Assembly (NCBI GenBank): GCA_910588755.1
Contig: CAJUQZ010000006.1
Coordinates: 1-14,204 of the forward strand
Source of the DNA: an uncultured Lachnospiraceae bacterium
Lineage (GTDB): Bacteria; Bacillota; Clostridia; Lachnospirales; Lachnospiraceae
Length of the DNA: 14,204 bases
Reading direction: 5' to 3'
Shown: piece after piece, positions 6,913 to 14,035 of the stretch
Numbering within the stretch: position 1 is the first letter of the stretch
Layout: each line of letters starts with the position of its first letter
Translations under genes and position numbers: made by a program
Notes under the pieces: generated by a model
Database searches by the model: none
What the model was told of the DNA's origin: nothing
What the model saw: only the letters and a program-made list of their open reading frames with translations

Positions 6913-7878
6913 ATTGCCAATTCCGCGATAGGTGTCTCAATGACAATCGCATGCTCTAGCAGGAAATCCTTCCAGACAGGGTAATACTGGGCCTTGATAT
7001 GCACCTGGTCCCATGTATACTCTGGTACAAGAGCCCCGTCCTCACACAGGCTGCTCTCGTTGATATCAATATAGAAAATATCCTTCTGGTTGGCGAGTGT
7101 TGCAATGAGGTTGTGCCGCGATGTTTTCGTTGGTGATGCTGTCGCCGTCGTCGGATTTTTTCTGGGTTACAAACAAGTTTCCCTGAATGAAAATCAGTGC
7201 CTGGGGCTGAAGGCGGCGGATATCCATAACCACATCGCGGTAAAGTGCAAAGAAGCTTTCCGGGGTTCCGGTGCCGCACTCATTGATGCCGACCATCAGG
7301 TAGATTTTGGCAAACTGTTTTTCGGATAGCACCTCCTGAATGGATGTTTTGGAACCCTCATAGGTAATCTTTGGTTTTTCGTAGTCATAGATGGAGAGCG
7401 ATGTCTTGCACAGGAAGGTTGCGTTGTCAATCCCTGCATACTGGCTGATTCCAACGGTGCGGGAATCACCGATAAAGCATGCGTCGGCAAAATAATCCTC
7501 CGTTACGGTGGTGAAGTCGTAGGCTTCTGGCTCCTCTGGCACAGTCTCGGCTGGCTTTGCGGCGGACAGACCGGCGAGGATGCCTGTGTAGGTATCCACT
7601 GTTTCTTCTACAGGAAGAGATAGAACTTCAGGCGGTGCCGTTTGGGCGATGAGACTGTCAACCGCATAACCAGAATAAAAGCTGGCCAGATCAGTCATAT
7701 ACAGCCTGTCGTGGATGCCCCGCATGGCCATTGCCAGGGGAGGTGTCGAGAATGTATAAGCGTTCTCCATGTGATAGTACTCGATATTCCAATAGCATCC
7801 AAGTGCGCTAAACAGCAATGTGGATACTGCGATTAGAATAACCAGTGTAAAATATTTTTTTCGATTGATCTCTCTCAT
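6906..7878 (-). pseudogene. SGNH-hydrolase-like membrane-anchored protein, frameshifted
   Basis: Partner of the upstream MBOAT protein, probably an acyl-transfer or esterase component of surface O-acetylation. From ATG 7878: a cytoplasmic N-tip, one membrane anchor (about 8-28), a Pro/Glu-rich linker, then an SGNH domain with GDS (137-139) and VGINE (196-200). Around 7117 the frame breaks: the original frame ends at 7066 with unrelated sequence, while a +1 shifted frame continues as HNLIATLANQKDIFYIDINE and reaches TWDQVH, which supplies the family's C-terminal Asp-x-x-His, ending at TAG 6906-6908. The interval is 973 bases, one more than a multiple of three. The gene lies 29 bases after the MBOAT stop. 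The start could also be TTG 7905, which overlaps nothing but has a poorer ribosome site. A sequencing error, a recent mutation or, less likely, programmed frameshifting would explain it. Confidence 0.8.
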
Positions 7879-7907
7879 AGTGTCGAAAAGCCCCTTATAG
7901 AACAAAA

Positions 7908-9341
7908 TTAGTACCTGAAATACAGGAACGGGTTATTGAGTCCGATAGATAGATAATACACAGACCACCAAAACAGGATAAACGCCACGGCAACGCCAAT
8001 GAAACGGTTGCGTATTCTGGCAAAAAGCCTTTCCGGGTACTCTGTTGCAAAGATAATGCTTGCAATTAACAGCGGTGCGTAATCAGTCATCAGTCTCATG
8101 CAGTCAGAGAGGTCGAACAGACTTTTGGCACTACCTGTATCCATGATCAGGAAAGGAAACAGCCGATTTAAATAGATGCCAAGTTCCCCGAAGTCACTGA
8201 TTGCAAAAATGGTCCAGCTTACAAGGATATAAAAAACCATATAGGTATGGGATAGAATCTTTGCAAAAATATTGTCGGCATTCAGCCATTTTAACGTCAG
8301 GTTCTTCTCTATAATCTGCAGTACAAAGATAAAGAGTCCCCACAGAATAAAATTCCATGCAGCGCCGTGCCAGAAGCCTGTCAGAAGCCATACAGCCAGC
8401 AGGTTCAGGATTGTGCGGGATTTTCCCCTGCGGTTGCCGCCAAGCGGGATATACACATATTCCCGAAACCACGCGCTGAGCGTGATATGCCACCGGTGCC
8501 AGAAGTCTGTGACGCTGCGCGCCGTGTAGGGATGGCGGAAGTTTGCCGGCATACGAAAGCCCAGCATCTCCCCAAGCCCGACAGCCATCAGCGAGTAGCC
8601 GCAGAAGTCAAAATAAAGCTGCATGGAGTAGGCAAAGGCGCCAAGCCATGCAAGCGGGGTGGAGATGCTCTCATATCCAATCGTGCAGACCTCATTCCAC
8701 AAGGTTCCGATGCGGTTTGCGATGATGACCTTATAGCTAAGTCCCAAGATAAAGGTTTTTAGACCGCTGTCGAATCCTGATATGGAGATGGTGCGTTTTT
8801 TCAGTGCGTTCCGAATATCAGAGTAGACAACGATCGGCCCTGCAATCAGCTGCGGAAACATACACAGGTATGCGCCAAGACTGACAAAGGACCTGTCCGC
8901 CTTTATCTTTCCCAGATATACATCAATGACATACGATGCGATCTGGAACGTGTAGAAGCTGATGCCCAGCGGCAGTGTGATATTCCAGGTATAAAAACGC
9001 CAGGGAATATGCACGATCCTCAGAAGGGCATTGATGTTCTCGATAAAGAAATTCGTGTATTTGAAAAACATCAGGAAACCAAAATTGTACAGAAGCGACA
9101 GGACTAACAGCAGCTTCCGCTCAAAATCCCTGCCTTCGAAGCGTTCCAGGCCTCGGCCTATAAAGAAATTCACCGTGATGGAACACAGAATCAGAACCAG
9201 GCAGTTAGGATCACCAATACTATAGAAGACTAGGCTCCCCAGAAACAGTAGCAGATTTCGGCTTTTGGCGGGAAATATATAATATAAAACCAGAAAAACC
9301 GGTAAAAATACAAAAATAAATGAAAGGCTGCTAAAAACCAT
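7908..9341 (-). CDS. MBOAT-family membrane O-acyltransferase (AlgI-like)
   Basis: 477-residue polytopic membrane protein with many hydrophobic segments from residue 4 onward. It shows the MBOAT core: DFCGYSLMAVGLGEMLGF (245-262), NFRHPY (267-272), TDFWHRWHITLSAWFREYVY (278-297), IPLGGNRRG (298-306) and LTGFWHGAAWN (320-330), where H325 matches the conserved catalytic His. Relatives pass acyl, usually acetyl, groups across the membrane to polysaccharides, alginate or teichoic acid with an SGNH partner, and such a partner follows here. The frame is open to 9455, but ATG 9341 has GGGGGAA just upstream and starts the conserved hydrophobic N-terminus. The acceptor polymer cannot be told from the sequence. 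Confidence 0.92.
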   Translation of the reverse strand: MVFSSLSFIFVFLPVFLVLYYIFPAKSRNLLLFLGSLVFYSIGDPNCLVLILCSITVNFFIGRGLERFEGRDFERKLLLVLSLLYNFGFLMFFKYTNFFIENINALLRIVHIPWRFYTWNITLPLGISFYTFQIASYVIDVYLGKIKADRSFVSLGAYLCMFPQLIAGPIVVYSDIRNALKKRTISISGFDSGLKTFILGLSYKVIIANRIGTLWNEVCTIGYESISTPLAWLGAFAYSMQLYFDFCGYSLMAVGLGEMLGFRMPANFRHPYTARSVTDFWHRWHITLSAWFREYVYIPLGGNRRGKSRTILNLLAVWLLTGFWHGAAWNFILWGLFIFVLQIIEKNLTLKWLNADNIFAKILSHTYMVFYILVSWTIFAISDFGELGIYLNRLFPFLIMDTGSAKSLFDLSDCMRLMTDYAPLLIASIIFATEYPERLFARIRNRFIGVAVAFILFWWSVYYLSIGLNNPFLYFRY

Positions 9342-9425
9342 GATATTCCCCCATAAATCATGATAAAAGACAAATCTATATAAAATGCAGTTGCAGGAAG
9401 TGCGTATTTTGTAGCTGCAAACATT

Positions 9426-9434
9426 ATTATAGCA
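9426..9434 (-). promoter_or_regulatory. Extended -10 promoter of the MBOAT/SGNH operon
   Basis: On the minus strand this reads TGC-TATAAT, a perfect -10 with the extended TG-N motif, about 85 bases upstream of the MBOAT start. The -35 region is weak. It supports the start chosen at 9341 rather than 9455, which would lie upstream of the promoter. Confidence 0.6.
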
Positions 9435-9596
9435 AAAATAATCGAATAATGCCATAGATTATCAGAACTTTTTTGTACAAACAATCCGGTCAATTCTGTG
9501 GAAAATCCAGCATTTTAGACATTTGTGCCCGCCTGTGCCACCGTAAAGTATATGCGGTTAAATCCAAAATATGTTTTGGTGTTTTCTGAAATCCTG
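9435..9596. other. Divergent intergenic region, no further features
   Basis: Spacer between the divergent MBOAT operon and the PrsA-like gene. Apart from a short palindrome, TTTGTACAAA (9472-9481), I see no operator, RNA structure or gene in it. Confidence 0.4.
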
Positions 9597-9625
9597 TTGC
9601 GGCAGAGTAAAAAACCTGCTATATT
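9597..9625 (+). promoter_or_regulatory. Promoter of the PrsA-like gene
   Basis: TTGCGG (9597-9602), 17 bases, then TATATT (9620-9625) preceded by TGC, giving both a -35 and an extended -10. It leaves a leader of only about 20 bases before the ATG at 9652. Confidence 0.6.
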
Positions 9626-9651
9626 AAAAAAAAATATTGATGGAGGCAGAT

Positions 9652-10758
9652 ATGCGTATCACTCATCACAGATATGTCGCAGGAATGTCAGCAGTCCTTT
9701 TGGCTGTCATTTTCATGGCAACAGGCTGTAAGATTAATTTAAATAAATATGGAAACACGAAGATTGTGTTCACGACGGGATTTGATAAGGATGAGGTATT
9801 CCGTATTGACAAAATCTCCTGCAGGCTGCCGGAGGTGATGGTCTATCTGACAAACACAAAAAACCAGTATGAGCAGGCGTTTGGAAGCCAGATCTGGCAG
9901 TCCTCCTATGAGGGCGTGACCTTGGAGAGCAACTTAAAGGAGACAGTGCTTGCACGGATTGCCCGCATCAAGGCAATGAACCTGCTGGCCCTGCAATATG
10001 GGATCAGCCTCTCGGACGAGGAGCTTGGCAATGCCAAAAAGGCGGCAGCGCAGTACTATGCGTCCCTGAATGACAAGGAGCGGGAGCTTTTGGCGGTGGA
10101 CGAAAAAAATCTTTGTACGATGTATGAGGAGTACGCACTTGCAGAAAAAGTATATGATTACCTGATAGCGGACATCAACCCGGAGATTAGCGATGACGAG
10201 GCGAGAACGATTACAGTACAGCACATTCTGATCAAGACATATTCCGTCAATGAGGCGGGAGAGCATGTACCTTATTCTGAGCAGGCAAGGACAGAGGCGT
10301 ACCAGCGTGCGCAAAGGGCGCTAAGCAGGGCGCAGGAGGGGGAGGATTTTGTGAGCCTGATTGCAGAGTACAACGAGGACACCAACGCTTCCTACTCGTT
10401 TGGAAAGGGCACGATGGACACGGCCTTTGAGGAGGCTGCATTCAACCTTGGAACAGACGAGGTCAGTGATATCGTGGAGACAGAGCACGGTTATCACATT
10501 ATCAAGTGCATCAGTACCTTTGACAGGGACGAGACAGACCGCAACAAAATCAAGATTGTGGAGCAGCGCAGAAAAGAGGTCTTTAACGAGGAGTATTCGG
10601 GATTTGTGGAGGGACTTGCCAGAAGTCTGAACGAGCCTTTGTGGCAGACGGTAGAGTTTATTGATGACGAGGCGGTGACGACAGGCAGTTTTTTTGAAAT
10701 ATACCATTCTGTGATGGGGAACAGTGACAGGGCAGTCCTTTCCTTATGTAATTTGTAA
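9652..10758 (+). CDS. PrsA-like peptidyl-prolyl isomerase lipoprotein
   Basis: 368-residue extracytoplasmic foldase, anchored to the outer face of the membrane, expected to help exported proteins fold. The N-terminus is a lipoprotein signal peptide (positively charged start, hydrophobic 10-22) ending in ATGC with lipid-accepting C26. Residues 45-180 resemble the helical SurA/PrsA-type N domain. A parvulin (PpiC) domain spans about 186-290: VQHILIK (189-195), YSFGKGTMDTAFEEAAFNL (248-266) and ETEHGYHIIKCIS (276-288). A C-terminal helical tail follows. The frame is open from 9637, but ATG 9652 has GGAGG (9642-9646) five bases before it and directly begins the signal peptide. It is single, with its own promoter. 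The assignment to PrsA itself rather than another parvulin lipoprotein is by layout. Confidence 0.85.
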   Translation: MRITHHRYVAGMSAVLLAVIFMATGCKINLNKYGNTKIVFTTGFDKDEVFRIDKISCRLPEVMVYLTNTKNQYEQAFGSQIWQSSYEGVTLESNLKETVLARIARIKAMNLLALQYGISLSDEELGNAKKAAAQYYASLNDKERELLAVDEKNLCTMYEEYALAEKVYDYLIADINPEISDDEARTITVQHILIKTYSVNEAGEHVPYSEQARTEAYQRAQRALSRAQEGEDFVSLIAEYNEDTNASYSFGKGTMDTAFEEAAFNLGTDEVSDIVETEHGYHIIKCISTFDRDETDRNKIKIVEQRRKEVFNEEYSGFVEGLARSLNEPLWQTVEFIDDEAVTTGSFFEIYHSVMGNSDRAVLSLCNL

Positions 10759-10782
10759 CAAACAGTATATAATATTATCGGA

Positions 10783-10810
10783 TTGTCAGAGAAGTGAAAA
10801 AATAAACAAT
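10783..10810 (+). promoter_or_regulatory. Candidate htpG promoter upstream of CIRCE
   Basis: TTGTCA (10783-10788), 16 bases, AACAAT (10805-10810). Transcription would begin near 10817, placing the CIRCE just downstream of the start, the classical position for HrcA repression. The -10 is imperfect. Confidence 0.35.
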
Positions 10811-10831
10811 ATCTAAACAAAAAATAAATTA

Positions 10832-10858
10832 TTAGCACTCATATCAAATGAGTGCTAA
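10832..10858 (+). promoter_or_regulatory. CIRCE operator (HrcA binding site) of htpG
   Basis: TTAGCACTC (10832-10840), a nine-base spacer and GAGTGCTAA (10850-10858) match the CIRCE consensus perfectly in both arms and in spacing. CIRCE is bound by the heat-shock repressor HrcA, normally at dnaK and groE operons. The next gene downstream is htpG at 11003; the upstream prsA-like gene ends at 10758, so the operator belongs to htpG. Confidence 0.96.
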
Positions 10859-10865
10859 TTTCCTC

Positions 10866-10894
10866 TTGACTTTTATATTTCAGGGGATTAAACT
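10866..10894 (+). promoter_or_regulatory. Candidate htpG promoter downstream of CIRCE
   Basis: TTGACT (10866-10871), 17 bases, TAAACT (10889-10894). Its -35 is eight bases past the CIRCE right arm, so HrcA bound there could block RNA polymerase. Either this promoter or the one at 10783 may be used; the sequence does not decide. Confidence 0.4.
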
Positions 10895-11002
10895 ATCTAT
10901 CAGCGGGATGAAAAATTTTCGTCCGATGGATGCGCAGATACCGGTTTGCCAGCGGTTATGCGGGAATATTAACAATATTACGAGAAAGGAATGTGATTTT
11001 TT

Positions 11003-13111
11003 ATGGCAGAGAAGCGTGGAAGCTTGTCAATCAACAGCGATAATATTTTTCCAATTATTAAGAAGTGGCTGTATTCAGATCATGATATCTTTTATAGAGA
11101 GCTGATTTCAAATGGCTGCGATGCCATCACAAAGCTCAACAAGCTTGAGATGATGGGGGAGTATGAATATCCGGCCGGCGCAAAAAAAGATATCCATATC
11201 ATCGTCAATCCGGAGGAGAAGACACTGAAATTCATCGATACCGGGCTTGGCATGACAGCAGGGGAGGTCGAGGAATACATCAACCAGATCGCATTTTCCG
11301 GGGCGACGGACTTTATCGAGAAGTACAAGGACAAGGCAAACGACGACCAGATTATCGGACATTTCGGACTGGGTTTTTACTCGGCGTTCATGGTAGCCGA
11401 CGAGGTTCACATTGATACCCTTTCCTATCAGAAGGGTGCAACAGCAGTACACTGGGAGTGTGACGGCGGCACGGAATTTTCCATGAAGGACGGGGATAGG
11501 ACAACGGTCGGCACAGAGATTACGCTCTTTCTCAACGAGGACTGCCTAGAGTTCTGCAATGAGTACAAGGCGCGGGAGGTAATCAAGAAATACTGTTCCT
11601 TCATGCCGTATGAGATTTATCTCGAGAAGGCAAACGCGCCGGAGGAGTTTGAGACCATCGATCCCGAGGATAAGAGAGAGGACGATGTGGTTGTAGAATC
11701 TTTTGAGGAGGAGAAGGAGATTCCGGGCGAAGATGGCGCAGAACCGACGAAGGAGAAAGTGCCAAAGCTAAAGATTAAGAAGCGCCCTGTGCCCCTGAAT
11801 GAAACACATCCTCTGTGGGGAAAACATCCAAACGAATGTACGAAAGAGGAGTATATTGATTTTTACCGCAAGGTATTTGCCGATTACAGGGAGCCGCTGT
11901 TCTGGATTCACCTAAATATGGACTATCCGTTTAACATGAAAGGCATTCTCTACTTCCCCAAGATTAATATGAAGTACGAGACTATCGAGGGGACAATAAA
12001 GCTGTATAATAATCAGGTGTTTATCGCGGACAACATCAAGGAGGTCATACCAGAGTTTTTGATGTTGCTTAAAGGTGTAATTGACTGTCCGGACCTGCCG
12101 CTGAATGTATCAAGAAGCGCGCTGCAAAATGACGGTTTTGTGACAAAGATCAGCGAGTATATCACGAAGAAGGTTGCGGATAAGCTCTCTGGTATGTGCA
12201 AGACGGACAAGGAGAACTACGAGAAATATTGGGACGACATCTGCCCGTTTATCAAGTTTGGCTGTCTGAAGGACGACAAGTTCTGCGAGAAGATGACAGA
12301 CTATATTCTCTTTAAGAACCTTGACGGCAAGTATCTGACGCTTCCGGAATGCCTTGATGTCAAGAAGACTGATCCCGATGAGAAGCAGGAGGCTTCCGCA
12401 ACAGACGCAGAGACTGGCGAGAAGGTTGAGGCTGAGGTTGTTGACAAGGAGGATAGTGACAAGGAGAATCCAGAGGAGGAGCAGGAGACAAAGGAGAAGG
12501 TTATCTATTATGTGACAGACCTTGTGCAGCAGAGCCAGTATGTCAATATGTTCAAGGAGGCCGGCATGGATGCTGTCGTGCTGCCTGACGAGATCGACCA
12601 GCCGTTTGTGTCCCAGTTGGAGTCAAAGAATGAGGGAATCAGGTTTGCGCGCATTGACGCGGATTTGACAGATACGTTAAAGTCAGAGAATACCAAGGAA
12701 GATGAGGAGGAGCTTGCAAAGAAGAGCGAGGAGCTTACAGAGGTATTCAAGAAGGCCGTGAAGAGTGAGACAATCAAGGTTAAAGTCGAGAAACTAAAGA
12801 ATGTGGATATCGCATCGATGATTACAGTCTCAGAGGAGTCGCGTAGAATGCAGGATATGATGAAGCGTTACGCGATGCCTGGCATGGATATGGGCATGAT
12901 GGGAAATGAAGGGGAGACGCTGGTCCTCAATGCCAATAATCAGCTTGTGTCGTATGTCCTGGACAACAAGGATGGCGCGCATGTGGAGATGATCTGTGAG
13001 CAGTTATATGATCTTGCGCTGCTCCAGCAGGCGCCGCTGCAGCCCGAGGCAATGACAAAATTTATCAGCAGAAGCAACAGGATTATGATGCTCCTTGCAA
13101 AGACCGAGTGA
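11003..13111 (+). CDS. htpG: Molecular chaperone HtpG (Hsp90)
   Basis: 702-residue cytoplasmic Hsp90, an ATP-dependent dimeric chaperone. The GHKL ATPase motifs are intact: RELISNGCDAI (32-42, with catalytic Glu33 and Asn37), IDTGLGM (78-84) and GHFGLGFYSAF (119-129). The middle domain has LPLNVSRSALQ (366-376), where R371 matches the ATP-contacting Arg. The C-terminal dimer region ends near residue 700 after a Met/Gly-rich piece (MPGMDMGMMG). It is longer than the roughly 620-630 residues usual for bacteria because of two charged insertions, about 212-262 between the N and middle domains and about 454-498 before the C-terminal part. The ribosome site AAAGGA (10985-10990) lies 12 bases before the ATG. 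It is a single gene behind a CIRCE operator, so heat induction through HrcA is expected. Confidence 0.96.
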   Translation: MAEKRGSLSINSDNIFPIIKKWLYSDHDIFYRELISNGCDAITKLNKLEMMGEYEYPAGAKKDIHIIVNPEEKTLKFIDTGLGMTAGEVEEYINQIAFSGATDFIEKYKDKANDDQIIGHFGLGFYSAFMVADEVHIDTLSYQKGATAVHWECDGGTEFSMKDGDRTTVGTEITLFLNEDCLEFCNEYKAREVIKKYCSFMPYEIYLEKANAPEEFETIDPEDKREDDVVVESFEEEKEIPGEDGAEPTKEKVPKLKIKKRPVPLNETHPLWGKHPNECTKEEYIDFYRKVFADYREPLFWIHLNMDYPFNMKGILYFPKINMKYETIEGTIKLYNNQVFIADNIKEVIPEFLMLLKGVIDCPDLPLNVSRSALQNDGFVTKISEYITKKVADKLSGMCKTDKENYEKYWDDICPFIKFGCLKDDKFCEKMTDYILFKNLDGKYLTLPECLDVKKTDPDEKQEASATDAETGEKVEAEVVDKEDSDKENPEEEQETKEKVIYYVTDLVQQSQYVNMFKEAGMDAVVLPDEIDQPFVSQLESKNEGIRFARIDADLTDTLKSENTKEDEEELAKKSEELTEVFKKAVKSETIKVKVEKLKNVDIASMITVSEESRRMQDMMKRYAMPGMDMGMMGNEGETLVLNANNQLVSYVLDNKDGAHVEMICEQLYDLALLQQAPLQPEAMTKFISRSNRIMMLLAKTE

Positions 13112-13157
13112 GAAATCAAAAATCCAGCAGGCAAAAGCCTGCTGGATTTTTGATTTC
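13112..13157 (+). terminator. Perfect 21-bp hairpin terminator of htpG, bidirectional
   Basis: Bases 13112-13132 and 13137-13157 are exact complements, with loop AAAA. The stem core is CCAGCAGGC/GCCTGCTGG, with A-rich and T-rich flanks on both sides. It starts at the base after the htpG stop and ends nine bases before the stop of the converging minus-strand gene, so it can serve both. Confidence 0.93.
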
Positions 13158-13165
13158 TGCACACC

Positions 13166-13708
13166 TTATTCGATTGATTCCATCATGTAGAGCTGGGCGA
13201 TGCGGTCATTCTCGACAAACCAGGAATCCTTGTCTTTGGTGCCGGTTATCTGACATAGTGTACTGCAAATGCCTAGTGCAGGATTCCACAGATAATCCCG
13301 CTCCTCATAGATGCCAGCCAGTACCTGTCTGTCTACAAGACCGGTAAAACCAAGCTCCTTTACAGCCTTGAGCCGAAGCTCGAAGCCAAGTCGGGGATTT
13401 TGCGTGGAGATGATGACACCCTCCTTGAGAATATTGTGTATTGTCACACTCTCATAGCAACTGCGCACGATACCGACCATGTGTACGTCACACGCGCGTG
13501 TGAGGTTCTCATCGCGCAGATCGGTTTGCAACAGCTACCTTCCGTCCTGGGTTGGAAACGTAAAATTTTCATCTGCGGCATCTGAGTAGAGTACAAAACG
13601 TCCAACTCCTAAATATACAGCAGGATATTCCCTGCCACAGTACATCACGTAGAGTCCCTCCCGGTATTCGCCGGTAGCCGTGCCTTCAAAATCAAAACGC
13701 TCCTTCAT
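13166..13708 (-). pseudogene. Unrecognised gene interrupted by one in-frame amber codon
   Basis: I do not recognise the protein. From ATG 13708 the frame runs 57 codons (MKERFDFEGTATGEYREGLY...TQDGR), meets TAG at 13535-13537 (codon 58), then continues in the same frame for 122 codons to TAA 13166-13168 (LLQTDLRDENLTRACDVHMV...MMESIE). The two halves look like one protein of about 180 residues: no shift is needed, the downstream part has no ribosome site of its own, and the composition is alike. No membrane segment or signal peptide is seen. AAGGAG (13721-13726) is the ribosome site, and a good promoter and shared terminator are retained. The likely explanation is a nonsense mutation or sequencing error; read-through is possible but unsupported. 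Confidence 0.6.
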
Positions 13709-13769
13709 ATTTGCCTGCGTCTCCTTCTTTATTATCATAAGAGTTCAGTCATGTCCATCAACTATTTCC

Positions 13770-13798
13770 ATCATATAATATGAAAAACACGATGACAA
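13770..13798 (-). promoter_or_regulatory. Promoter of the amber-interrupted gene
   Basis: Read on the minus strand: TTGTCA (13798-13793), 17 bases, TATGAT (13775-13770). It is a well-spaced sigma-A-type promoter about 60 bases before the start codon, showing that the gene still has an expression signal. Confidence 0.55.
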
Positions 13799-13916
13799 GA
13801 GGGTAAGGCACGGCACGAAAACAATAACACACTGTTTTTGTAAAAGTGGGATTTATAACAAAAACACCTTTTTTTTGCACTATAAATAAAATTAAGCAAA
13901 TATTCTATATATTTAA
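13799..13916. other. AT-rich divergent intergenic spacer
   Basis: Spacer between the amber-interrupted gene and the pilT-like gene. A weak AAAACA/TGTTTT inverted repeat and a run of eight T are present. I see no gene or known regulatory element. Confidence 0.35.
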
Positions 13917-13945
13917 TTGATATTGAGAAAATAGAGTGATATTAT
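13917..13945 (+). promoter_or_regulatory. Promoter of the pilT-like gene
   Basis: TTGATA (13917-13922), exactly 17 bases, TATTAT (13940-13945), each matching the sigma-A consensus in five of six positions. The predicted start near 13952 gives a leader of about 85 bases. Confidence 0.6.
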
Positions 13946-14035
13946 TAATATGGGAAAACAAAATGCAATGACAAATGATTTGAGGGAACGGCTGGGAATG
14001 GTTCTGGCCAAAAGAGAAAGGAAGGTCAATGAAAT

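Noticed and set aside
7066..7167. Programmed +1 ribosomal frameshift in the SGNH gene
   Set aside because: No slippery sequence with a stop codon in the A site and no upstream Shine-Dalgarno stimulator is seen at the junction; a mutation or sequencing error is simpler.
8272..8762. Plus-strand frames of 85 and 131 codons opposite the MBOAT gene
   Set aside because: They lie wholly within a clearly coding minus-strand gene, lack ribosome sites and encode low-plausibility sequence.
10848..11105. 85-codon frame spanning the htpG leader and start
   Set aside because: It starts inside the CIRCE element, lacks a ribosome site and overlaps the htpG N-terminus out of frame.
13535..13537. Pyrrolysine or genome-wide amber reassignment
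   Set aside because: Another gene in the window, porA, uses TAG as its genuine stop, and no pyrrolysine genes or special downstream structure are visible.
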